From Gemmatimonas sp. UBA2094 (GTDB lineage Bacteria > Gemmatimonadota > Gemmatimonadetes > Gemmatimonadales > Gemmatimonadaceae), in contig DCZC01000193.1 in NCBI GenBank assembly GCA_002331565.1, positions 410-31,258 on the forward strand: a stretch of 30,849 nt of DNA. Reading direction: 5' to 3'. Both the position numbers and the translations under genes were made by a program. Numbering within the stretch: position 1 is the stretch's first letter; each line of letters begins with the position of its first letter. The notes under the pieces were generated by a model, which was not told the DNA's origin, did not search any database, and was given only the letters and a program-made list of their open reading frames with translations. Below, piece after piece: positions 17,791 to 24,760 of this stretch.

Positions 17791-18849
17791 ATGATATCGA
17801 CCATCGGCATCGCCGCGTTCGACGCGGCCGGACCGCTCGCCCCGTGGCGCTTCGAGCGGCGCGACCTGGGCGCCCACGACGTGCACATCTGCATCATGTA
17901 CTGCGGAATCTGTCACTCGGACCTCCATACCGTGCGCGGTGAATGGGGCCCGTGCCGGTACCCGCAGGTCCCCGGGCACGAAATCGTCGGCCGGGTCATC
18001 TCGGTGGGAAGCGCGGTCACCTCGTGGAAAGCCGGTGACCTGGTGGGCGTGGGGTGCATGGTGGACAGCTGCCGGCACTGCCAGCCCTGTGCCGACGGCC
18101 TCGAGCAATACTGCGACAACGGCATGACGGGCACCTATGGCAGCACGGAGAAGGAGACGGGACGCCCCACCCAGGGCGGCTACTCCTCGGATATCGTGGT
18201 GAACGAGCAGTTCGTGCTCCGCGTCCCCGACACCCTCGATCCGGCTGCGGTGGCCCCCCTGCTCTGCGCTGGCATCACCACCTGGTCCCCGCTCCGGCAG
18301 TGGAAGGTCGGCCCGGGGTCACGGGTTGGGGTGGTCGGCATCGGCGGGCTTGGCCACATGGCGGTGAAGTTCGCCAGCGCGCTGGGCGCGCACGTGGTGG
18401 TGCTGACGACCTCCCCGTCGAAGGTCGACGACGCGCGCCGCCTCGGCGCCCACGAGGTCGTGGTCGCGAAGGAGGCGGGTGCCATGGCCTCGCTCCGCAA
18501 TTCGCTCGATCTCATCATCGACACGGTGGGCACCCCCCACGATATCGAGCGCGAGATGCAGCTGCTCCGCCTCGACGGTACCCTGGTGCTGCTCGGCGGC
18601 TCGCCGGAGCCGCACCCGGCGCCCGGCGCATTCACCTTCATCATGAAGCGCCGCCGCCTCGCCGGCTCCCTCATCGGCGGGATCGCCGAAACGCAGGAGA
18701 TGCTGGACTTCTGTGGCCGGCACGGCATCACGGCCGATATCGAACTCATCAGGGCCGATGCCGTGAATGAGGCCTACGAGCGCATGCTGAAGGCGGATGT
18801 GAAGTACCGGTTCGTCATCGATCTGGCGACGTTGCACGCCCCGGAGTGA
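17791..18849 (+). CDS. Zinc-dependent NAD(P) alcohol dehydrogenase (YahK/cinnamyl-alcohol type)
   Basis: A 352-residue cytoplasmic medium-chain dehydrogenase that interconverts alcohols and aldehydes. The catalytic zinc ligands are Cys41 and His42 context (GICHSDLH), His63 with Glu64 (PGHEIVG) and Cys159 (PLLCAGITTW). The structural zinc lobe is complete: Cys94, Cys97, Cys100 and Cys108 (SCRHCQPC ... YC). The nucleotide-binding loop GIGGLGHMAVKFA spans about residues 183-195. The segment GLEQYCDNGMTGTYGS is typical of the YahK/CAD branch, which generally prefers NADPH. All key residues are present. It is divergent from the first Asp-box gene (102-bp gap) and ends 35 bp before the response regulator, so the two may be co-transcribed. 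Confidence 0.9.
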   Translation: MISTIGIAAFDAAGPLAPWRFERRDLGAHDVHICIMYCGICHSDLHTVRGEWGPCRYPQVPGHEIVGRVISVGSAVTSWKAGDLVGVGCMVDSCRHCQPCADGLEQYCDNGMTGTYGSTEKETGRPTQGGYSSDIVVNEQFVLRVPDTLDPAAVAPLLCAGITTWSPLRQWKVGPGSRVGVVGIGGLGHMAVKFASALGAHVVVLTTSPSKVDDARRLGAHEVVVAKEAGAMASLRNSLDLIIDTVGTPHDIEREMQLLRLDGTLVLLGGSPEPHPAPGAFTFIMKRRRLAGSLIGGIAETQEMLDFCGRHGITADIELIRADAVNEAYERMLKADVKYRFVIDLATLHAPE

Positions 18850-18884
18850 TCGGCGGGAACAAGAGCGCCCTGAACCGCTGCGAG

Positions 18885-19604
18885 ATGATGCTGACCCTGA
18901 TTGAGTCGGTCGATCCGGAACGCATCCTCGTCGTCGAACCCGATGACGCCTTGCGTGGGACCATCGCGCGCACCCTCGGCGCCGTCTGCCGCGACATCCG
19001 TACCGCCGCGACGCTGGGCGAGGCCTTCCGCGAGGCGACGCAGGCCCAGCCCGACGTCATCGTTCTCGACCTCGGGCTTCCGGACGGCGACGCCAAAGAG
19101 CTCGTGACCCGCCTGCGCTCCGTGACCAACGCGCCGGTCATCGTGCTCTGCGGGCGTGACGGCGAGGACGACACGGTGGCGCTGCTCGATGCCGGCGCCA
19201 ACGAGATCGTCACCAAGCCATGCGGCGCCGCCGAACTGCTTGCCCACGTGCAGGGCCAACTGCGCCGCTCGAGCGCGTCGCATGCGGCCATGTCGTGGGC
19301 GCATACCAGCCTCAACGGTGTCGAAATCGACCTTGTCAACCAACGCGTGCTGCGCCACGGTGAGCCACAGCGGCTCACACCCACCGAGTGGGCGTTGCTG
19401 CGGGCCCTCATTCTCCATGGTGGTCGGCCGGTGTCCCCCAAACAGCTGTGGGATCTGGTGTGGGACCGGGAGTTCGGCGATTACTCGACGCACGTTCGCG
19501 TGCACATGACGCACCTGCGCCGTAAGATCGAGCCGAATCCGCAGGTACCGAGCATCATCATCACCGAGCCCGGCGTCGGCTATCGTTTCAGCGGGCTGCG
19601 GTGA
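18885..19604 (+). CDS. OmpR/KdpE-type response regulator with atypical receiver
   Basis: A 239-residue two-domain regulator. Residues 13-120 are a receiver with phospho-acceptor Asp62 (VIVLDLGLPDGD) and Lys111 (IVTKPCG). Residues about 140-238 are an OmpR-type winged helix, strongly KdpE-like (RLTPTEWALLRALILHGG ... IITEPGVGYRFSGL). Two normally conserved receiver residues differ. The N-terminal acidic pair is Glu18-Pro19 (ILVVEPDD) rather than two acids, and the Ser/Thr switch is Cys89 (VIVLCGR). Phosphorylation may be weak or absent. No histidine kinase or Kdp gene is nearby, so it is an orphan here. The start may be the ATG at 18885, the ATG at 18888, or a GTG at 18846 that overlaps the dehydrogenase stop. 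Confidence 0.85.
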   Translation: MMLTLIESVDPERILVVEPDDALRGTIARTLGAVCRDIRTAATLGEAFREATQAQPDVIVLDLGLPDGDAKELVTRLRSVTNAPVIVLCGRDGEDDTVALLDAGANEIVTKPCGAAELLAHVQGQLRRSSASHAAMSWAHTSLNGVEIDLVNQRVLRHGEPQRLTPTEWALLRALILHGGRPVSPKQLWDLVWDREFGDYSTHVRVHMTHLRRKIEPNPQVPSIIITEPGVGYRFSGLR

Positions 19605-19675
19605 CGGCTGCTCGCGCGGACGGCCGACGACGCGTGGGCATTCCTGAGTATCCCCTGAGCCGCGAGCATTCACCC

Positions 19676-19768
19676 ATGCGTTACGCCAAATACCTCATGG
19701 CTGCCTTCATGGCCTTCGTGCTCGTTGCGCTCTACTGGTCGGCGACGGCGCCGGGCACGTTGCCGTAG
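19676..19768 (+). CDS. Putative 30-residue single-span membrane peptide
   Basis: The frame ATG (19676) to TAG (19768) encodes MRYAKYLMAAF then MAFVLVALYW and a short tail SATAPGTLP. It has a basic N-terminus, one hydrophobic helix of about 17 residues and a short polar end, as in known small membrane proteins. It starts 71 bp after the response-regulator stop on the same strand. No clear Shine-Dalgarno is seen, and chance cannot be excluded for such a short frame. Confidence 0.35.
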   Translation: MRYAKYLMAAFMAFVLVALYWSATAPGTLP

Positions 19769-19786
19769 CTACAACACCGCCGACGG

Positions 19787-19873
19787 TCAGGGGGCCTGCG
19801 GGCGCAGGGTGAAGCTGCTGCCCGGCGGCACCACGGCCACCTGCTCCGTCCACGATACCGAAATGCCGCCTTG
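19787..19873 (-). pseudogene. C-terminal coding remnant downstream of the aminotransferase
   Basis: Reading the minus strand from about 19873 gives ILGQGGISVSWTEQVAVV, then PPGSSFTLRPQAP and a TGA at 19789-19787. Third codon positions here are almost all G or C, like real genes around it, although the DNA just upstream (19880-19900) is unusually A/T-rich. There is no start codon and the piece follows the aminotransferase stop in the same frame. It looks like the tail of a lost gene. Family unknown. Confidence 0.3.
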
Positions 19874-19900
19874 ACCCAATATTCCAAAAAATGAAATGCG

Positions 19901-21070
19901 CTAGCGCCCCGCGTTCGCGCGCACGGAGAGCGACCCCAATCGCTCGCCCGCCGCGCGCAGGGTTTCCTCGCGCTTGGCGAAGTGGAAGCGGATGAGATGC
20001 TTCACCGGCTCCCGGAAGAAGCTCGAGCCCGGGACCCCTGCCACACCGACATCCTTGATGAGCCATTCGCTGGCCGCGGTATCGTCAGCGAATCCGAGCG
20101 CGCTGATGTCCACCATCACGTAATACGCGCCCTGCGGTTCGGTGAACGGCAGGCCGGTGGTGCGCAGGATGTCGAGGAAGAGTTCGCGCTTCGCGCTGTA
20201 GAGCGCGGTGAGTCCGTCGTAGTACGACTGCGGCAGCTCCAGCGCTCCGACGGCCGCTTCCATCAGCGGCGCGGCGGCGCCCACCGTGAGGAAGTCGTGC
20301 ACCTTCTTCGCCTGGTTGATCACGCGGGCCGGCGCGTGCACGTAGCCGAGGCGCCAGCCGGTGATGGAGTAGGTCTTCGACAACGAATTCACGGTGATCG
20401 TGCGCTCGAACGCACCGGGCAGCGTATTGAAATACACGTGCTCGTGCGGCGCGTACACGATGTGCTCGTACGGCTCGTCGGTAATCACCCACGTGTCGTA
20501 CTGCTCGGCGTAGCGCAGAATGGTGAGCAGTTCGTCGCGCGTGAACACCTTGCCGCTGGGGTTCGACGGGTTGCACACCACGATCGCCTTGGGGTGTTGG
20601 GCGAACGCCTTCTTGAGATCGTCCTCGTCGAATCCGAAGCCGGGCGGATGCAGCGGCACGTAGATGGGCTCGGCCCCCGAGAGTATCGCGTCGGCGGCGT
20701 AGTTCTCGTAGAAGGGCGAGAACACGATGACCTTGTCGCCCGGATTGCAGGCGGTCATCATGGCGCACATCATCGCCTCGGTACTGCCGCAGGTTACGAC
20801 AAGATGCTGCTCCGGATCGACGTCGAGGCCGCTGAAGTGGCTGATCTTCTTCGCCAGCGCCTGCCGGAAGCGCGGCGCGCCCCACGTGACGGCGTATTGG
20901 TGGAACGGGCCGTTGCGCGCCCGGTCGAGCCCCTCGAGCAGCACGTCGGGGGGATCGAAATCGGGGAACCCCTGCGAGAGGTTGATGGCGCCGTGCTGGT
21001 TGGCGAGGCGCGTGGTGCCGCGAATGACGGATTCCGTGAAGACGGAGAGGCGCGAGGCGGTGGAAGGCAT
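19901..21070 (-). CDS. PLP-dependent class I/II aminotransferase (methionine/kynurenine-type)
   Basis: A 389-residue cytosolic fold-type I aminotransferase. The Schiff-base lysine is Lys232 in NSLSKTYSITGWRLGY. Asp198 (WVITDEPYEHI) should contact the pyridine nitrogen, and Asn170 lies in VVCNPSNPSGKVF. Near the N-terminus, INLSQGFPDFDPP is typical of the branch containing E. coli YbdL (methionine aminotransferase) and kynurenine aminotransferases. The exact substrate cannot be fixed. The arginine in LIRFHFAKREETL near the C-terminus is the expected carboxylate-binding region. Start ATG 21070 matches the usual N-terminus; longer frames to 21133 add an unlikely leader. It is divergent from the DUF3429 gene, with 46 bp between the start codons. 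Confidence 0.9.
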   Translation of the reverse strand: MPSTASRLSVFTESVIRGTTRLANQHGAINLSQGFPDFDPPDVLLEGLDRARNGPFHQYAVTWGAPRFRQALAKKISHFSGLDVDPEQHLVVTCGSTEAMMCAMMTACNPGDKVIVFSPFYENYAADAILSGAEPIYVPLHPPGFGFDEDDLKKAFAQHPKAIVVCNPSNPSGKVFTRDELLTILRYAEQYDTWVITDEPYEHIVYAPHEHVYFNTLPGAFERTITVNSLSKTYSITGWRLGYVHAPARVINQAKKVHDFLTVGAAAPLMEAAVGALELPQSYYDGLTALYSAKRELFLDILRTTGLPFTEPQGAYYVMVDISALGFADDTAASEWLIKDVGVAGVPGSSFFREPVKHLIRFHFAKREETLRAAGERLGSLSVRANAGR

Positions 21071-21116
21071 GGGCGGGAGACTACCGCGCGTTCCCGCCGT
21101 GCGCCATGGTTCAGCC

Positions 21117-21548
21117 ATGCCTTCACGCGCCATCTGGCTGATCAGCCTTTCGGGGCTGGCGCCGTTCCTGACCTGCCTCGTGCTGGCCTACGGGGTACCG
21201 GCCTACGCCGAATCGGCGAAAACGGTGTTTCTCGTCTACTCGGCGCTGACGCTGACGTTCCTCGGCGGCGCGCGGTGGGGCGCGGAGCTCGTGCGCGCGC
21301 CGGAGCGCCCCGATCTGCTGCGACTCGTGCTGTCTGCGATGCCATCGGTGCTGGGGATGTTCGCACTGGTGCCGCAGACGGCGCCACGTGTGACGATGGG
21401 GCTGCTGCTCCTGTCGTCGGCCGGGCAGCTCGTATGGGACGTGCAGGCGTCGCGGGCGGGGCTGCTGCCGCCGTGGAACGCGCGGGTGCGCACGGTGATG
21501 ACGGCGCTGGGGACGGCGTGCACGCTGGCGATGTGGCCGCTGGTCTGA
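21117..21548 (+). CDS. DUF3429 family small membrane protein
   Basis: A 143-residue integral membrane protein with about five hydrophobic segments, beginning MPSRAIWLISLSGLAPFL. The loop LTFLGGARWGAEL after the second segment and the WDVQASR stretch near residue 104 are characteristic of DUF3429. The function of the family is unknown. It is transcribed away from the aminotransferase and towards the RidA-like gene, and is separated from the latter by a hairpin terminator. Confidence 0.8.
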   Translation: MPSRAIWLISLSGLAPFLTCLVLAYGVPAYAESAKTVFLVYSALTLTFLGGARWGAELVRAPERPDLLRLVLSAMPSVLGMFALVPQTAPRVTMGLLLLSSAGQLVWDVQASRAGLLPPWNARVRTVMTALGTACTLAMWPLV

Positions 21549-21566
21549 CGGGGGAGTGTGGGGCGG

Positions 21567-21585
21567 GTTTGGGTGAACCCCAAAC
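21567..21585. terminator. Hairpin between convergent DUF3429 and RidA-like genes
   Basis: GTTTGGG (21567-21573) pairs perfectly with CCCAAAC (21579-21585) around TGAAC. It lies 18 bp after the plus-strand stop and 9 bp from the minus-strand stop, so it may serve both genes. The motif ACGGCAGACG abuts it at 21584-21593. Confidence 0.55.
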
Positions 21586-21594
21586 GGCAGACGA

Positions 21595-22083
21595 TCAGCG
21601 AGCCGCCGCCACGCACTCGAGCTCCACCCGCGCGCCGTTCAACAGCGTGGCCTGCACCGCCGCCCGCGCCGGATACTTGCCGTTCGAGAAGTACGAACGG
21701 TACACCTCGTTCATCGCCGGCCACTCCTTGAGATCGGCGAGGAACGCCGTGCACTTCACGAGCCGGTCCATGCCCAGACCCGCGGCGGCGAGCGTGCGCT
21801 TGATGTTCTCCATCACCTGACGCGTCTCCGGGGTGATGCCACCCGGGACCACGGTGAGTCCCGTGCCGGTGGTGCCGAGCGTGCCGGACACGAACACGAG
21901 ATCGCCAACGCGCACGGCCGGGGAGAACGGGTTCACCGGCGGACCGTCGGGATGTATGAATTGGGGCTCGGCAGCCGGCGCCGCGCGGACACCGCGGCAG
22001 GCGGCGAGGGAGAGGGCGGCAACGCCGACGGCGGCCGCGAACGCCAGACGGCGCGGGAGGGAGTGCATCGTGAAGGCGGACAT
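21595..22083 (-). CDS. RidA-family lipoprotein
   Basis: A 162-residue protein with a lipoprotein signal ending in the lipobox SLAAC (Cys29), or residue 24 if translation starts at the ATG at 22068. Residues about 41-160 form a RidA (YjgF/YER057c/UK114) domain: GDLVFVSGTLG (61-70), PETRQVMENIKRTLAAAG (85-102), a CTAFLADLKEWPAMNEVY stretch and the C-terminal NGARVELECVA. Arg152 aligns with the arginine that binds the carboxylate of enamine or imine substrates in active RidA. Cytosolic RidA clears reactive 2-aminoacrylate; an exported, lipid-anchored form is less common and its substrate is unknown. It is divergent from the GMC oxidoreductase with a 233-bp gap. Confidence 0.82.
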   Translation of the reverse strand: MSAFTMHSLPRRLAFAAAVGVAALSLAACRGVRAAPAAEPQFIHPDGPPVNPFSPAVRVGDLVFVSGTLGTTGTGLTVVPGGITPETRQVMENIKRTLAAAGLGMDRLVKCTAFLADLKEWPAMNEVYRSYFSNGKYPARAAVQATLLNGARVELECVAAAR

Positions 22084-22166
22084 GGCTTCGAAACTCGCCC
22101 CCACGCGCCGTTCGTCAAGCGCACCGGGATCGCCCCGGCGAGGCCGATGTTCCGGTTGTCTCCGAA

Positions 22167-22187
22167 ACACCCCTCGCGTGGGGGTGT
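22167..22187 (+). promoter_or_regulatory. Hairpin in the leader region before the GMC oxidoreductase
   Basis: ACACCCC (22167-22173) pairs perfectly with GGGGTGT (22181-22187), with a 7-nt loop. Flanking CCGGT (22152-22156) and ACCGG (22188-22192) could extend it with an internal bulge. A TTTTT run follows at about 22200. It lies between the divergent RidA and GMC starts and might be an operator or an attenuator; nothing here decides. Confidence 0.25.
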
Positions 22188-22316
22188 ACCGGCGACCACT
22201 TTTTCGGGGATGACGCTGATGGGTCCGTCCGGCGGCGTCACCACCGGCGCACGTTTCCCGCCACGCCGGACACGCACCGATCGGCCCACCCTCCCGGGCC
22301 GCGAACAGGAGGCGCA

Positions 22317-24005
22317 GTGCAGGCTGCACAAACGACGGAGTACGACGCCGTTGTCGTGGGCTCCGGCATATCCGGCGGCTGGGCCGCGAAGGAACTCACC
22401 GAGAAGGGACTCAAGGTCCTGCTCCTCGAGCGCGGTCACCATATCGACCACATCACGGGCTACAAGAACGCCACCAAGGGCCCGTGGGAGTATCCGCATC
22501 GCGGCGGTCGCACGAAGCAGATGGAAGCCGATTATCCGGTGCTGAAGCGCGACTACCCGCTGAACGAGACGAACCTCGACTACTGGGCCAACGACAAGGA
22601 GAGCCCATACACCGAGGTGAAACGCTTCGACTGGTATCGCGGCTATCACCTCGGCGGCCGCTCCCTCATGTGGGGCCGCCAGAGCTATCGCTGGAGCGAT
22701 TTCGACTTCGAGGCGAACGCCAAGGACGGCCTCGCCGTCGACTGGCCCATCCGCTACAAGGACATCGCGCCGTGGTACTCCTACGTCGAGAAGTTTGCCG
22801 GCATCCAGGGCACGCGGGAGAATCTGCCGCAGTTGCCCGACAGCGAATTCATGCCCGGCTTCGCGCTCAACTGCGGTGAGCAGCACGTCGCCGAGCAGAT
22901 GAAGAAGACGTACAAGGGCAAGCGCCATCTCATCATCGGGCGCAGCGCCAACATCACGCAGCCGCTTCCGGGCCGAGGGCAGTGCCAGACGCGCGACGCC
23001 TGCTGGCTGGGGTGCAGCTTCGGCGCGTACTTCAGTACGCAGTCGAGTACGCTGCCGGCCGCAGTGAAAACGGGCAACCTCACGCTCAAGGTGAACAGCA
23101 TCGTGCACGAACTCGTGTACGACAGGGACACCAAAAAGGTGAGCGGCGTGCGCGTGGTGGACGCCGTCACGAAAGAGGCCACCGAGTACAAGGCGAAGAT
23201 CTTCTTCCTCTGCGCCTCCACGCTCAACAGCACGTGGCTGCTCATGCGCTCGGCGCGCGACATCTGGCCCGGCGGTCTCGGCAGCACGAGCGGTGAACTC
23301 GGCCACAACCTCATGGACCACCACTTCCGCCTCGGCGCGAGTGGCCGCCTGGAAGGCTTCGACGACAAGTACTACTACGGCCGTCGTCCCACCGGCTTCT
23401 ACATCCCGCGCTGGCAGAATCTCTTCGGCGACAAGCAGCCGTATCTGCGTGGCTATGGCTACCAGGGCAGCGCGAGCCGCGAAGGCTGGGGGCGCGCCGT
23501 GGCCGAACTCGGTATCGGTGGCGACTTCAAGGACGAGATGGCGCAGCCGGGTGACTGGCGGATCGGCGGTACCGCCTTCGGCGAGATGTTGCCAGACCAC
23601 AAGAACAAGATTGCCATCGACGAGACCAAGACCGACAAGTGGGGCCTGCCGGTGCTCAAGATCGATTGCGAAATCGGCGAGAACGAGCAGCTGATGCGCA
23701 AGGACATGACCGTGCAGATGGCGGAAATGCTCGAAAGCAGCGGCGTGAAGGATGTGAAGACGTACGACAGTGGCTACGCCCCGGGCATGGGGATCCACGA
23801 AATGGGGACGGCACGCATGGGCCGCGATCCGAAGACGAGTGTGCTCAACGCCAACAATCAGGTGTGGGATGCGCTCAACGTGTTCGTCACCGATGGCTCG
23901 GCGATGACCTCGGCAGCGGCGGTGAATCCGTCGCTCACCTACATGGCGCTCACGGCGCGCGCGGCGGACTTCGCCGTGAACGCGCTCAAGCGTCGCGAAT
24001 TGTAA
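22317..24005 (+). CDS. GMC family oxidoreductase (large subunit of a gluconate/glucoside-dehydrogenase-like complex)
   Basis: A 562-residue FAD-dependent oxidoreductase. The GTG start has a strong AGGAGG at 22307-22312, 4 nt upstream. The FAD dinucleotide fold begins at once (YDAVVVGSGISGGWAAKEL, about 9-27), with GMC motifs YHLGGRSLMWGR and LGHNLMDHHFRLGASGRL. The C-terminal GMC domain carries the catalytic histidine region GIHEMGTARMG and the final AVNPSLTYMALTARAADFA. It has no signal peptide; in this family export occurs by piggyback with the Tat-signal-bearing small subunit encoded just downstream. Members oxidise sugars or sugar acids (gluconate 2-, fructose or glucoside 3-dehydrogenases) and pass electrons to a cytochrome c. 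No cytochrome gene is present in the window. Confidence 0.9.
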   Translation: MQAAQTTEYDAVVVGSGISGGWAAKELTEKGLKVLLLERGHHIDHITGYKNATKGPWEYPHRGGRTKQMEADYPVLKRDYPLNETNLDYWANDKESPYTEVKRFDWYRGYHLGGRSLMWGRQSYRWSDFDFEANAKDGLAVDWPIRYKDIAPWYSYVEKFAGIQGTRENLPQLPDSEFMPGFALNCGEQHVAEQMKKTYKGKRHLIIGRSANITQPLPGRGQCQTRDACWLGCSFGAYFSTQSSTLPAAVKTGNLTLKVNSIVHELVYDRDTKKVSGVRVVDAVTKEATEYKAKIFFLCASTLNSTWLLMRSARDIWPGGLGSTSGELGHNLMDHHFRLGASGRLEGFDDKYYYGRRPTGFYIPRWQNLFGDKQPYLRGYGYQGSASREGWGRAVAELGIGGDFKDEMAQPGDWRIGGTAFGEMLPDHKNKIAIDETKTDKWGLPVLKIDCEIGENEQLMRKDMTVQMAEMLESSGVKDVKTYDSGYAPGMGIHEMGTARMGRDPKTSVLNANNQVWDALNVFVTDGSAMTSAAAVNPSLTYMALTARAADFAVNALKRREL

Positions 24006-24018
24006 GGAGGCGCGACCG

Positions 24019-24672
24019 ATGACCGATTTCGAGAGGCTGACCGGCATGGATGCGGGAATCGCCCGCCGTGAGGCGATCAAGCGCGTGAGCGTGCTGTTGG
24101 GCGGCGTGGCGTTCGTGGGCGGCAGTCAGCTGCTTACGGCGTGCGCCGGCGACCGGCCGCCCACAGCCGACAGCACACAGGTGGCGGCGAAGGGCCCCGC
24201 GCCCATCGGCACCTTCAGCGTGGAAGACCAGCAGTGGCTCGACGAAGTGGCCGACACCATGCTGCCCACCACGGCGAAGTCGCCGGGGGCGAAGGCGGCG
24301 GCGACCGGGCCGTTCATGGCGCTCATGGTCACCGATACCTACACGCCGGACGATCAGCAGATCTTCCGCGACGGCATGACGAAGCTCGAGGAGGCCTGCA
24401 AGGCCAAGCACGGCGCCGGCTTCATGGCCGCCACGCCGGAGCAGCGCACTGCGCTGCTCACCGAGCTCGATCAGGAACAATTCGAGTTCCAGAAGACCCG
24501 AAAGGATCAGCCGCAGCACTACTTCCGCATGATGAAGGAGCTGGCCCTTCTGGGCTTCTTCACAAGCGAGATCGGCTACACCAAGGCGATGCGCTACAAG
24601 GAGACGCCGGGCCAGTACGAACCGTGCCTGCCGTACACGAAGGGCGAGACGAGCTGGGCGTCGCACGCCTGA
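24019..24672 (+). CDS. Gluconate 2-dehydrogenase subunit 3-like protein (Tat-exported small subunit)
   Basis: A 217-residue partner of the GMC protein, starting 13 bp after it with a strong AAGGAGG (24004-24010) that overlaps the upstream stop codon. Residues 13-42 form a Tat-like signal: IARREAIKRVSVLLGG, with twin arginines at 16-17, then a hydrophobic core ending in LLTAC. Cys42 gives a possible lipobox. The mature part has the subunit-3 features FSVEDQQWLDEVADTMLPTT, the long central helices, and ELALLGFFTSEIGYTKAM near the C-terminus, which is also conserved. It is thought to escort and stabilise the FAD subunit in the periplasm. The operon ends at a strong hairpin. Confidence 0.87.
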   Translation: MTDFERLTGMDAGIARREAIKRVSVLLGGVAFVGGSQLLTACAGDRPPTADSTQVAAKGPAPIGTFSVEDQQWLDEVADTMLPTTAKSPGAKAAATGPFMALMVTDTYTPDDQQIFRDGMTKLEEACKAKHGAGFMAATPEQRTALLTELDQEQFEFQKTRKDQPQHYFRMMKELALLGFFTSEIGYTKAMRYKETPGQYEPCLPYTKGETSWASHA

Positions 24673-24692
24673 GGCAGGACATGCAGCAACAG

Positions 24693-24730
24693 AAGCCGCC
24701 GCGATGCGCAGGAGCGCACCGCGGCGGCTT
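24693..24730. terminator. Strong bidirectional terminator hairpin
   Basis: AAGCCGCCGCG (24693-24703) pairs perfectly over 11 bp with CGCGGCGGCTT (24720-24730). The loop holds a second 4-bp helix, GCGC-AGGA-GCGC. It sits midway between the convergent subunit-3 and sugar-dehydrogenase genes. The AA/TT ends of the stem give a weak T-rich exit on both strands. Confidence 0.75.
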
Positions 24731-24760
24731 GTAACATCGGCATGACCGCGGGAGTGACGA

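Noticed and set aside
18846..18884. GTG start of the response regulator overlapping the dehydrogenase stop
   Set aside because: The extra 13 residues are not typical of receivers and the ATG at 18885 places the first beta strand normally; it remains only an alternative.
21933..24080. A 715-codon minus-strand frame opposite the GMC gene
   Set aside because: It is the antisense shadow of a clear GMC oxidoreductase with strong ribosome site; its composition is repetitive Val/Ala/Arg.
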